A stretch of 64,000 nt of DNA. It comes from Artocarpus heterophyllus. Its lineage: Eukaryota; Streptophyta; Magnoliopsida; Rosales; Moraceae. The stretch lies in assembly GCA_025403435.1 (NCBI GenBank), contig CM046350.1:2882070-2946069 (forward strand). The letters are read 5' to 3'. A program made the translations under genes and the position numbers. Numbering within the stretch: position 1 is the first letter of the stretch; each line of letters opens with the position of its first letter. The notes below the pieces were generated by a model. The model had not been told where the DNA came from, ran no database searches, and saw only the letters and a list, made by a program, of their open reading frames with translations. Shown in pieces: positions 23,385 through 35,815 of this stretch.

Positions 23385-26085
23385 TAGGCCTTCTGGGCCT
23401 AGATAGGTTTTGACTAACATGAAATATATATCTTCAGAAACAAGAGGTATATATTACTTTGGGACAGACAATCAGACATGCATGATCGCGATCGCAAACC
23501 ATGTGATTGCAATCCAGCATGAGGCACTGGTCTTTCTCAAATTAAGCATGCATTTTCCATCATTTTCAGTTCTTTCAATAGTACTCTAGCTAGTAGAGTT
23601 CACACATTTCACATAAACACATGTGTAAGCAAGTTCCGATCTAGAGAGCGCTCTCAACTTTTTATGGGCAAAATTTACAAGTTGATCAATTCAAACTTTC
23701 AAAGCATCATAAAGATCAGCTCTTGGTTTTCTGATTCTCACTCGAATAAAATTTGTCTTCAGACATTTGAAGTATGCACTAGGGTCGCCACGGTCCACTC
23801 TAAGTGACAGCCCCCCAATTAGTTCTAAAGCTATGTATCATATGGTCTATTGGGTGGGAGCAACATCTAGCGTAGCATGTACAAGAGAAGTGTAATAAGA
23901 CAGTTATTAAATGTAACATCAATATTTGATTCACTCGGTTAATGCAACATCAAGAAATTTATTTATCGAAAGACTATATTATACATCTTCGACGACCATG
24001 AATGTTAGAGTATCGTAACAATAAGAAATTTACTTTGCAATGTGTGCGTGTGTATATATGTGTGTAGATTCTTTCGTTTTAACCCTTTTTGGGTAAATAT
24101 GGCCGTGGTACCCCCCAACAAGGCGTGCAATAAGAATGGCCGAACCCGTCCGCTTCAGTACTTTTCGCGTGGTCTTGCCAAAGCTCCAAAGTGCTCAGTT
24201 TTTCCATGAGCTTTTTCTCTTGTAAATATTCCACCAGGCCTACTAGGCCAGTGTTCTTGTGGTCCTGACATATATGCTTTTCGTGAGAACAAATTTCAAC
24301 CAGAAAATTATACAGGTATATATATGTGTATATATATACACACACAACCTGTACATATGGGATTGAATGTTTCAAACCTGCGGGCTTAATCAATTTGACA
24401 TTTTGCTGTACACTCATGTGACTAATTGATCACTCATATCATGTATACAACAGTGCAAATATACACTCAACTCAACTTTCAAAAAACAAAATGACTATCA
24501 GAACGCGGTCTTTAAAGTCCTAATGATTTGACAGCATAATTAATTAATACCCTCAAAACATATTACAATGTACAATACTAAAATTAAGCTCCTCAAAATT
24601 CAACACTTTCTTTAATTTGCTTGTTATCTATATACGGCAAATAAATAAATAAACAAATAAACTGATCAAAACCATCATGATGGGGGTTCGAAGCTTTGGC
24701 AGTTTAAAAGTCAATCTTTGGTTGAGTGGATCCATATGCAGCTTTTGCACCATTGGTGGTCATAAACGCTCTTACATTACGCGGCCGATTGGACGTGCTT
24801 TATCTTTCACTGTTACTTTAAGAAACCTGACGAAGAACTGACTAGAAACTCTGATTTATGATTTCTTCTGCCTGAAATCAGATCCAGCATTATAAGAAAA
24901 CCATAACACGTTTGTTTCGAGTATTATTTAAATTTAATAGATTTAAATTTAGATTTAAATATTAAAGATCTTTTAAATATGTATTTGTTTTTTTTTAAAA
25001 TTTGAATCTTTTGAGTATCAAGAATTCAAGTTTTTAGAATTCTCATCCCCTAAGCTTTTGGTACTCGGATATCTATGCTACAGTAAAAACTAGAATTCTT
25101 TATCTTATATTTGAAAAAAAATCATAAGTTCTTCATTTGATATTCAATTAAGATGATTCTTTTTTCATTGTGTTTTTAGTGAAGAGATGAATAAATTAAG
25201 ATCCATATTGTATATTTTTTAAGATCATGAATATTAATATTTTATTAGATTTGTTAATAAATCAAAAACTATTTTCACTACCTCTCCAAACACAAATTCT
25301 AATTTTATTTCGTACTCATATTAAAAACTAAATGCACATCGAACACAAATTCGGATAATAATTTAAATCACTAACTCAAATCCTAATTTAAATTACACTA
25401 ATTCAAATCAAATCACTAATTCAAATCCATTTATCAAACGGTTTCTATATATATTCATGTTATATGCTAAAGTTTTGTACTAGTCTCAAACCATACGCTG
25501 TAAAAAATATACGTTTGCAGGCTATTAAAACTAGTTCTTTTTTCCCAAACAATGTGTTGTGCTTATGCATGACATACTTTGCGTTTGGTAAAATAACAAT
25601 AGATATATATATATATTTTTTTTTGGTGTCGACTAAGCTTCAATCTCTAGATGAACATATTTTTTCTCTCTTTTTTTGAACAACGAAAAGGAAAAACCGG
25701 CAAGAATATGAGAGAATGAATACAACTTTTGGTTTCAAAAACTTGTGCTAATTAGGCTAGGACTTAACTCAACCTATTATTACCGACAAAGCTCAAAGAA
25801 ACAGCTAATTAAATTGGTTCAATGTACGTATGTAGGTAAACACATGACTTTCGATCTCAAAGATATCCCCAGAATACAATTAGACATACAAGTTACAGGA
25901 TGCCCAGATGGTATAAACCCTAGCTTGCTTCTCGTTCTTACTTGCCTGCACTATGATCGTCTTAATATACCACATTTCAAGTACATGATAGAAAATTGCA
26001 TAGGCCTTATCAGCTTTTTTTTTTTTTTTTTTTTTTTACCAACAACCGCAAACAAAAGTTACAACATTGTATCAATCGGTCACAC
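23385..26085. other. Intergenic region with no confident gene
   Basis: AT-rich sequence downstream of the HIPP gene. The right end, including the T run at about 26014-26037, is expected to hold the HIPP 3' UTR. A 112-codon open frame at 24079-24417 (-) has ordinary amino-acid composition in its second half but matches no family I know and is not called. The stretch 24905-25442 is rich in repeated TTTAAAT/ATTCAAAT words and may be a decayed MITE, but I cannot define its ends. Confidence 0.45.
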
Positions 26086-29000
26086 TCACATGACAGAGCA
26101 AGCGTTGGGGTTCTCGTCGCTGAAAATCTGTGCAGGAGGATAGTAGGTATACTCCGAGTAGTACTTGGGAGGCCAATATTCACTCTTCTTTATATCACTC
26201 TTCTTGTCTTCCTCTCCATTGCCTTCTTCGCCTTCTTTCTTTTCGCCGTCTTTCTCTTCCTTCTTCTCCTCTCCTTTCTTCTCTTCTTCCTTCTTCTCTT
26301 GTGGCACTATTGAAGCCTGCTTTTTGGTCTTTTTGTACAGGTCGTCAACAAGCTTGGCGGGATCAACAATGCCCTTTACTATTACTTGGTCGTTTCCCAC
26401 ATCTGTTTCAACTGAGTCCACTCCTGCAGTGACATTCACATTCAATTGATTATGTCTCGAACAAGTTGTTTAAACTGTACAACAAAACTATTTTTTCTTG
26501 CTGGAATAAAAACTTTGTTTATTCATGCCAAAAAAGTTATGCTATATTATTATCTATATTATATATATGTTTAAGTTGAGTCCTACTAAAACATTTATGA
26601 TATTTATAAAAAATAAGTTTTAAAAAATATATTCACAAAAATTTCCCAAGAAAATTATTATTATTGAATTGAAATTTAGCAAAATTTTTAGAATATTTTC
26701 AAACATAACAAAAAAGTACATTGTGATTGTCATAATAATGTCCCGTTTTGTAGTATATAATTATATAGCAATTATTTGAAAAATATTATTTTTCTCTATT
26801 GGCAAAATATTTTAAAATTTTTGCTATACGTCTGAAAAAGCCATTATCACTGTTGAACTGTCAAGATCATTGGGGACTTCAAGAAAAGACAAACACATTC
26901 CACTAATGTAGAAAGGCATTCTTGACACAGACGGTTGGGTAGAAGACAATAACAAAAAGATTGCAATGAATATCGTCCCTCCAATTAAAATTCCTTATAT
27001 CCAACATGACCACAAAAGTCACTTATTGATTTGATTTCATACAGGATTAATTCAGAAAAATAAAGAAAAATTCCTTCCACTTATTCATAGAAAAGCATGT
27101 TTATCTTTAGCCGAAAGGAAAGAGAGAGAGATGCATGTTTTGGTTGTTTCTGTTGAGGGCATGAAGAATCTAGTAATTATAATGTCACAATTTTAAGGGA
27201 GCTCTTCAACGTTTGATTAAATTAAAAATGTTATAAAAAAAGATGTAAAATTAACCGAACCTAATGATGACTTGCTGGTTTAAAATAGAGGCTTATTGAT
27301 TAGAATGTTTTTATATCTAATCGTAAAATTCTCCATTTTGTATATAATTAGGGATGTGCTTGGAAAAAAGACAAAACATCATGAATTGTACCCTATTTTG
27401 TTTTTAAGTGGTTCTTTTACCTCAATAATTTAGAAAGAAAGATTTCGTACACAAGCAAAGGAGGAAGGAAAAGAAAATGAGTATCCCTTCCCTGCCATAT
27501 TTCTGTTCTCCCTCCTACCTACTACTGATCAGGTGAAAGTTACTCTCTCATTTCCCCCTTCATTTACCCCAGTGCTTTCTCTGCTTCCAAACAAAACCTC
27601 AAAGCCAACGGAAAAAAATTATATTTCACCCGTGTGGGCCGCCCTATGATTTCTTTTTTCAAAAATAGCAGCAAAAATCACTTTTTTTAAACTAATTTGT
27701 AGTAAATGTCAAGATTTAAAAACATTTGTAGTAAATGTCAAATTTATGATATAAATAATTTATATACCTATTTATTTATTGTGTAAATAATTTTTAGTTA
27801 CATAATAAATAGATTTATAGTGTAAATAATATATTTATCTCTTTGTTCACACTATAAATATTTTTTAATTATATAGTAAATAAGTTGTTTAAATTGTAAA
27901 TTTGGTATTTACTACAAATATTTTCAAAAACATGATATTTATGTCAAAAAATTTTAAAAATTTGACATTTTTCTAGTTCTCTTTTTTTGGTCAAATTTCT
28001 TGTTTGATAGTTTGGACATGAGTGTCCTTAATTGTCAAGTTTACGCAACCACCTCAAGCAATCACTACCATAAATAGTAGATAGCAATCACGATGGTTTT
28101 CATGATATATAAATAATTAATGGTGATGTTTATATATAATTGGGAATTAAAAAAATTTAGCATGAAAAATAATAATTTGCAATACCTTTGATCTTTCGGA
28201 TTCGCTTCTGCAAACCTTGAGCGCATGCTTCGCAATGCATTCGAACTTTTAATATAACCGTTATAGGAGTAGGAGGCTGGCATTAGTAGATAATTAATTA
28301 GATTTTTGTACTAGGTCGGTCAAACAAACCTAAAAGAATATCATTAATTAAGAGGATCAGAAAAAAAGGTCCCAAATAAAAGTACAATAATGAAGAGAAC
28401 AATTAATAAGCAGGTCGAAAGACGTTGCCAACAGGGTGAAGTAGACAATTATGTGGGACTTTTTGTGGCTAGCAAATTAACCAAGTAGGAGAAAGAAATT
28501 TTGTGTGAATATATAATATTACGTTGTTAAAGAATACGTACAATTATCTCATGCAAAATCATAGACATAGATATGTTAGTTTTCTAAAACTTTTATACGG
28601 GCCTAAGTTGGTTAATTAAGTTTTTTTTTTTTCCATTCTGTGTTTAGAACTTTAATATTAATCCATCAATTACAACTATAAACAGTATAAAACACTAAAC
28701 AACTATAATAAAAAGTAAAAAATTACTAAAATGTAAAGCTCTTACATTCAACAATAACAACTGAGATTGACTAATTAATATTTAGTTCACCAACAAGTAC
28801 TTAAGATTCCCACAAAAAAAAAAAAAGGTACATTAAGAGATAGAAAAGCTTACCTTTCCTTTAACCTAGCTAGTTCCGACCACACAAACTCTAATCATGT
28901 AGAAATGAAGATTCTACACTTTTAATGGGCCTTTTTAATCTATTGATTCTTCAAGATTGATCACATAATCTAGTCCTCATGATATATACCCTTTTGTAAT

Positions 29001-31095
29001 ATCTCTTTGTTTATCTTTTGTTTCAGACTGTTCTTTTCCGTTTTACCGCAGGAGTAAAACATTAAAACATACACAAGTGGGCATGTGAAGCCCACAGACC
29101 CAACTCCCAATGAACGCCATAAGGATAGAGAAGAAAAGGAAAGGTAGTAAATAATATGCACGACAGAGCAGCAAACAAGACGCTGCTGCTCTCCCACGCA
29201 AAGCTCTCTCTCTCAATTTTTCATATATATGTGTGTGTGTATATATATATATATAATCACACAAAAAGGAAATTATTATTGGTAGACCATTTTTTCCCAT
29301 GCATTGTCCTTTTTGTGCTCCAAAAAAAAGGGATAATATCGTGAAGAAAACGTCAAAAAATTATTTAGGACGTTTGTTTGTAATTGTATGTACCCGTGAA
29401 CAAACAACCACAGGTTTTCACAGGCGGGGTTGCTGTACGGCACCACACTACACACACACAGAGACACCAAGTGGCCCTTAATGCCATTGTCAATTGTCCA
29501 TGACCATCCTCCTTGTTAAATGTGCCCCCTGTGTGGGGCGCCATTTTGCTATTTGTGTTGTTTCTTTCATGTCAGCATGGAAACATGGCAGACGCAGATT
29601 TCACTGTTTTGGGAAGTGGGTCAGATTTATCACTCTCCAAAGTAACCGAAGGAGGACACTAATTAAATTAGTTACTCTCAATTTGGTCAGTAATGGAGGA
29701 CTGCTAGTGTTGGAAAAAGGAGTATTGCTTTTGTGTTAATTTTGATCAAAAAGTCATTAAATAATAATAACATAAGTAATTTCATGGTTTAGTCTTTACC
29801 TCCTCTTTTTTCTCTTCCTCCTTCTGTTCTTTATTCTCTTCTTTAGTCTCCTTGTTCTCCTCGGCAGGTTTAGGCAAAGGAGAGATTAACTCCACTTTTC
29901 GGCCACTTTTCTTTTGTAATCTCTCGCACACCTTTGTTGGGTCTGCTGCCTTGCCTTTCACTACCACCTTGCTAGCTTTGCTATCTGTGGTTACTTCCTC
30001 CACACCTGCACCAGATTAGATTAATTAACTCATAAGATGCTAATTAACTTATAAGCCGTTTCTAAATTAAATTGAGAGTTTGAACTGAAAATACTGTAGA
30101 TGTTATTGAAGATTTGGAACCACAAATCATGTTTTGAACGTGACTATCAAACAGATCTTGCATCTCTTCTTTTTCCTATGGGTGGGTAGGTAACAAAATT
30201 TTTATATATTTATCATTCCATAAAACGTGCTCAACATGATTTATGTTCAAAAGGGCAAGGGATTGTTGTCTTAAAAAAAGAGAGAGAAAAAAATAGTCTG
30301 AAAGGGTTTGTTATGGGATGCCATGATTAGAAAAAGTTGTATTTTTGTATAAAAATTCCCACCTTATATATGTAGTGGATATTACTTTAGGCCTTTAAAG
30401 GGTATATGCTGATTTAATCATGATGTATGTTTCCTTTGTCTATACAACAAGTTTTTTCTTTTTTTCCAAAAAAGAAACATAAAAAATTAAATTAAATTAA
30501 GAGATGCAATGAGATTCAAAAAAGTAATAAATATAAAAGTAATTAAAAGAGGAGAAAGATGATAAAAGTATGCCTTCGAAACCCTTCAAGGCTCTTGCAA
30601 CTTTCCTAGCGCAAGCTTCACAATGCATATAAACCTTTAGCACAATCTCTGGAGGCTCTTCTTCTTTCTTTTCTTCCTTTTTCTCTTCCTCTTTCTTTTC
30701 TTCTTTGCTTTCTTCTTTCTTCTCTTCCTCCTTCTTTTCCTCTTTGTTTTCCTTCATTCGTTAAAAACAAAGCAAGCAAAATGAGAGTTTTAAAAGAAGA
30801 CTGTTATATATTGAAAAGTTTTTTACTATAGAAAAAAAACTCACAAATATACATACATACATATAGATATATATATATATATATATATGATATGTATCAA
30901 TTCTGATTGGAGAAATAGGAAGCTAGCTACGAGAGCAAAGTTACGAAAGCAATATCAACAAAAAAAACAGGTTAATTTCAGTACTATACTGAATCTATTG
31001 AATATAACAATATGGAGAGATATATACAGATTTTACACGCGAAAAATAAAATAAAATAAAACTATAAAATATGAGAAAACACTTACTTCACCCAT
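26086..31095 (-). CDS. Heavy-metal-associated isoprenylated plant protein (HIPP), two HMA domains
   Basis: Five coding exons (minus strand order): 31095-31087, 30751-30574, 30005-29800, 28276-28186 and 26423-26086, giving 273 aa. The first coding exon encodes only MGE. Known family role: HIPPs bind heavy metals or act as membrane-anchored adaptors after C-terminal farnesylation. An acidic/basic Glu-Lys-rich N-terminus (4-35) is followed by HMA domain 1 (about 36-104; core MHCEAC, Cys47 and Cys50), a second Glu-Lys linker (about 112-131), HMA domain 2 (about 132-200; MHCEAC, Cys146 and Cys149), a third Glu-Lys tract, and a Tyr/Pro-rich tail ending in the CaaX box CSVM (270-273). Intron 2 appears to use a GC donor (AAG|GCATAC); the other introns are GT-AG. 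An alternative start at 30757 would give a protein beginning MKENKEE, without MGE. Intron 4 hosts a MITE-like hairpin. The exact HIPP orthologue is not assigned. Confidence 0.88.
27690..27950. mobile_element. AT-rich hairpin MITE-like element in HIPP intron 4 (copy 1)
   Basis: The left arm near 27725-27770 contains TTTGTAGTAAATGTCAAATTT, and the right arm near 27897-27950 contains its imperfect reverse complement (AAATTTGGTATTTACTACAAA). The arms match over roughly 45 bases. A related sequence at 35650-35815 shares the arm core CATGTTTTNAAAA followed by TTTGTAGTAAA. The interior is AT-rich and non-coding. No sure TSD was found; boundaries are approximate. Confidence 0.45.
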
Positions 31096-31211
31096 TTCTG
31101 AGATTATTCTGGAGTACTGTCTCTGGTTTGAAATTTTGATGGGAATTGCAAACTTTTCTGCAGCCAAACTCCAAAGCAATATATTTACTCAGTTACTCTT
31201 ATTAGCTAAAA

Positions 31212-31232
31212 ACTCTCTCTCTCTCTCTCTCT
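31212..31232. repeat. CT microsatellite upstream of the HIPP gene
   Basis: A run of about ten CT units lies 117 bases above the HIPP start codon and reads as AG repeats on the sense (minus) strand. It is probably in the 5' leader or core promoter, where such tracts are common in plants. Confidence 0.6.
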
Positions 31233-31407
31233 TTTTCTCTCATATACGAGTGTATACTAATGTGGGGAAGAAGACATTTAAGTTACGAGGATGTTCTGGA
31301 AAGGTGACGTGGGATGTAGATAATGCAGACCAGACATTCGTCCTTGGATGACTCAGCATCTTTTAAAGATGCCCCTTATTTTCTCATAAATTACTATCAG
31401 CTTGAAG

Positions 31408-32089
31408 TAGGGGTGAACAACAGACGGTTTGACGGTTTTTGAGCGAGTGTGGGCCAGTTTTTTTAAATGATGGATTGACAATTAACCAACCCACAAACCA
31501 CCCGTGGAATGGCAGACGGTTTCGGTTTGGGGGCGGGCGGGTGCAGCAGGTTGGGTCTACACTAATGTACAATATAATTTTTTGAGCTCTTTTTTATTAA
31601 AAAAAGTGAAGAAAATTTGTAAAAAATATAAGATGATAATGTATGAAGTATTCCCAACAACAACCAAGTTTGACGCCTAAAGACAATGACCATATTCACA
31701 ACAAATTAAGAAACATAATCATTCATTACAACAAGAAACATCAACTACAGATGAAGTGATGAACAAAGTCAAGAATTATTGTTCTTCCATAAAACCTGTT
31801 CATTGGGTTCGAAAATAACATAATACTACAGATGAAATGATGAACAAAGTCAAGTGTTCTTTTTCCTTTTAAGGAGTGAGGAGTGGGGGAGGTTTAGATT
31901 ATGATTTTTTTTTTTTTAAAGAATTAGGCTGGTGGGTTTGGGTTAAACCCGCCCCCTAAAATTTAAAACCGTACACGCCCGTCAGCATATATAGGCAGGC
32001 GGGTTGAACCCGCAGAGTCATTTTTTTCGGGCTGGTCGATTGCAGGTGCGGGCGACCGGCGATTGCGGGACGGTTTTTGTGCACCCCTA
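31408..32089. mobile_element. Non-autonomous hAT-like element (682 bp)
   Basis: The ends are TAGGGGTGAACAA and TTTGTGCACCCCTA, i.e. inverted copies of TAGGGGTGNACAA. An 8-bp direct repeat flanks them, GCTTGAAG at 31400-31407 and GCCTGAAG at 32090-32097, with one mismatch. TAGGG-type ends with 8-bp TSDs are typical of plant hAT elements. Subterminal regions are rich in C/G-containing words (ACGG, CGGGCGG, CCCGC), as in hAT transposase-binding zones. There is no transposase, so it is non-autonomous. Confidence 0.75.
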
Positions 32090-32698
32090 GCCTGAAGATA
32101 TGTTTGTTCGGTATGTTCAAATCACAATTTAAACTCTATTTTTGTTAAATAAAAATTTAACCTTTTAGAACATTTCAGTAATTTAAATTATTAGTTTGAA
32201 CCGAAACTAATTTAAAATTCAAATTTTTATTCAAAATCTCACAATTTTATAATTTGAACTAAAATTCTAAATGGTTTATATATAACCAATGCTACTTAAA
32301 ACCTATTCATCTTAACTCACATCCAAATTGGATTATAATTCCATGGAAACAAATAGAAGTGTTATATTTAGGCATCACAACTCATAGAGAGTGAGCGAGA
32401 ATAATCTGTATATATGCAGAGTGAGCGAGAATTATCTGTATATATCCCATATAGGAGAGAATCTATGGTAGGGAAGCATTATCTATAGTGTTCAGCTTTC
32501 AACCGTCGCGGTGACGGTCCAATATAGGGAGGGTGCATGCTACATATTGTGCACACACTTCTACTGTGTGTACGCAATACTACACTAATCTCTATATATC
32601 GTACTTGATGGCGATTTATTTCAACATACAACCTTCTTTTACCGTTGGATTAGACACTATATATAGGTAGTGCACCACAAGCACTGTCATAGACGTTC

Positions 32699-32741
<43 letters not shown>

Positions 32742-33490
32742 AACCAATTGGCTATTAGATGAGGGACAATCCAAAAAGCTCTTGATAAGGTTCTACCTTG
32801 CTTTACTGCTACAAAACAAAAAGATTCTCTTTACATAATAAAGCCCTACACAAAAGTGCAGATAAGACCACCCCCCATGATTAAATTTCAATAGTCTTCC
32901 GAGAAAATGTACGTACCTAGCTATAAGAGACAATTAAGTTGTTAATTCATTAAAAAAAAAAGACAATTTTTTCCTGCTTAATCAAAAATATAATATTAGA
33001 CTTACTCTCCCTCTTTTTTCCCCCTTATTTGATCTCGATCCGTGAATTTTAATCGAAGCTTGGATTCTTAGGATGCGACTAGTAATAAAAAAAAAAAAAA
33101 AGAGACAAAGATGTTGGTAATTTTTTTAAGATATACGTGGCACATGCCGTGAAATTTTTTTATCATAGCATATACCATGGCATTATTTACCATTTTTTAG
33201 GATTTGAAATAATTTTTTATCTATTAATAGATTTTTGCATGAGTGCCACGTTGTCCGCATGACTAAACTATATATTAAAAAAGAATCAAATCCCACAATA
33301 ATCTGTGCTGCAAGGTGAACTTCAATTCCTACAAATATCTGTTTTACATTGGTGATTTTTTAAAATATTCTTAAACTAATAAGTCAAATTTTTCACAATT
33401 TTCTCCTCATTTTCTGGGATGAATTTTATGTGGTGTTGATGGACAAATAAAAGTTCCTTGCTTCTATCCAGAAACCAAAAAAAAAAAAAA

Positions 33491-33521
<31 letters not shown>

Positions 33522-33623
33522 CTACTATACATTCTAACATTAATCATGTGAACTGTAGTTTCCCAATTTTATTCTTCTCTGATTAATATATAAGCCGAAA
33601 ATGATGTATGTTTTGAAACTTAA

Positions 33624-33800
33624 ATATATGTGGGGATGTAGAATCTGAAACTCATATATACAAGAAAATGACGCAAATTTAAAATTTATGACCAAAAAAA
33701 TATATATGTGGGGATGTAGAAGTTGAAACTCATATATACAAGAAAACGATGTAAATTTGAAATTTATTACCAAAAATATATATGTGGGGATGTAGAATTT
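33624..33800. repeat. Minisatellite, about 77-bp unit, 2.3 copies
   Basis: The motif TGGGGATGTAGAA recurs at about 33631, 33709 and 33785, and each is followed by a similar block containing GAAACTCATATATACAAGAAAA. Units are 78 and 76 bp with a few substitutions. A minus-strand open frame through it simply reflects the repeat. Confidence 0.75.
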
Positions 33801-35649
33801 CGTAACAGGAAAAGAAAAAAACAGTTTGTGTGGAGCAGAGAAATATGCGAGTCACCCAAGAAATATATGTAAATGCATGTGAATCATATAAGATCAGAGC
33901 CCACGGTTCCGGATTCCAACAAAGTCTCTCCAGAGGCCTATATGTACGTACTTACATACACACACACATACATACATACATACATACATACATACACATA
34001 TATATATATAAGCATCTTATTGAAAGTGATGAAAAGGGTTAATAACAGTGGGACCTATCAGATGCATAACCACTCAATGACTGACGTGTTGAGATCAGTG
34101 TTATCGTCGGCGTCTTAGTCGCCATTGATATCGAAGTGTCGTGAGAATGAGAAAAAAAGGTGGGAAAAAAAGTGGGAAAAAGAAAAGGCGGATATATTAG
34201 ACTCAGAAGTGATATTCCGTGTCTTCACGTAAACAAGTTGACATCCAAGTAATATTAATAATAAATAATAGGGATGTGCAAAGTTGGAGCTAGAAAATTT
34301 AGTCAAGAAAACGAGCTGGATGTGTTGTTAATGATAAAATGAGCAAGTAGTTTTAAGCAGGGCAAAATAAAATTTTAGAAGGCGTAAAGGCAGATTTTAT
34401 AAAATTTTAAAAATAAAACAGTTCGAGGATAGTCTTCCACCCTTCTTTATAGGTGACTTTGCTCATGGGTCGGCAAAATTTGACTGTCCATTTTAAATGA
34501 GTAGGTAACGATAGTATTATAAGCGGTTTATCTTATGGTTTGATTAGACTAAAGGGAAAAAATGTAAACCTAGAATTCAATTTCAAACCAGATGAACATT
34601 CTACCTGGGGCTAGTGAGCTGAACATTCTGTGCCTCAATATTGTATTGGCATATAATAACAAGTAGTAATGTCAAAATAATTAATTAAGCATATGAAGTA
34701 AAGAAAAGGGAAAAAAAATGTAGAAGAGAAGAAGAAGGGTGCTGAAAATTCTTTCTTTCTTTGGATGAAAAGATGATTCTGAAATCTGATTCAGAATCCT
34801 GAAAGCAAAAGGCGTGACAATTCCCCAAGACACCAGCGCACAATTCGAAAGTGGTCCAGCCAAGATGATGATCAGTAGAGTCCACCCAAAAAATAAAATA
34901 AAATTAAAAAAAGACAAACTGTAGTTCTTTTATATTTTTTGTATCATTGTTGTTATTTTTTTTTAATTATTTCTTTCGGCTCTTGGGCCATGCAGGAGTT
35001 CTTGCTAGGCTGAAAGATGACCCTTCAATGGCCGAAATAACTCACTTCATCTACCCTAACGAGACTTTTAGACTTCATGTTGGGACCTCAAACCACGGCC
35101 TAACAAAGCTTGCCATTTGCCCAATCTACAAGTTTTTGCTTTTTCATTCGTGGCTGCTGCGGGACTTTAGTTGGACTTTGTGCTGATTTTTTTCAACTTT
35201 TTCTTTTGAAGAAATAAGAATAAATAGTTGGTTTCTGATCTATTTATTGGACATTTTATTTTATTTTATTTTCAGCGTGACATATATTTGGTGGACATTA
35301 TTTTGGCATGTTAATGTTTGTGAGGCGGTTAATTATCTGGGTGGTGAGGCGCAAAAAAAAAATTGCCTCCATGAAGCTCAGCCTTCATTAATATAAGATG
35401 GTTGTGTGTTTCTTGGTTTTAGTTGGGATGTACTTTCATAATTGAATGTGGCAATCTAGTGGCAAAATGAGCTTACCAATGTCTAGGTTTCTACTTTTTT
35501 TCGTCATTTTTTTTTTAATTTTGAGGTGGAGGATACAAACTCTACAATGTATTTGTGATGGAGTCAGTTGATCTGGGGTTGTATGAAAAATAATGACATT
35601 TTACTTCAATTATTTACTTTAAAATTGCTATTTACTTATATTTCAAAAT

Positions 35650-35815
35650 TAATAATTGAAGTAAATAACATGTTTTAAAAAGTATTTGGAGTAAATAGTA
35701 GTAAATAAATTTACTTAGTAATTTTTTTTCTATTTATAAGAAATATATTTTTTACCTGGTAAATTTGTTGTTTACTACAAATTTTTCAAAACATGCAATT
35801 TACTTACAGTTAATT
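35650..35815. mobile_element. AT-rich hairpin MITE-like element (copy 2)
   Basis: GTAAATAACATGTTTTAAAA near 35663 is mirrored by TTTTCAAAACATGCAATTTAC near 35786. The arms carry the same core as the intronic copy at 27690-27950 (TTTGNAGTAAA next to CATGTTTTNAAAA). The interior is AT-rich, non-coding and a little shorter than copy 1. Boundaries are approximate and no clear TSD was found. Confidence 0.45.

Noticed and set aside
24079..24417. 112-codon minus-strand open frame
   Set aside because: The first third is encoded by TA/CA microsatellite-like sequence. The remainder has plausible composition but no recognisable family, splice context or neighbour; transcript data would be needed.
24905..25442. 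Possible MITE or hAT remnant rich in TTTAAAT and ATTCAAAT words
   Set aside because: I could not identify matching terminal inverted repeats or a TSD; low-complexity AT sequence explains it.
34947..35186. 79-codon plus-strand frame containing GHAGVLARLKDDPSMAE
   Set aside because: I could not match it to a family, it has no partner exon, and it lies in repeat-rich intergenic DNA.
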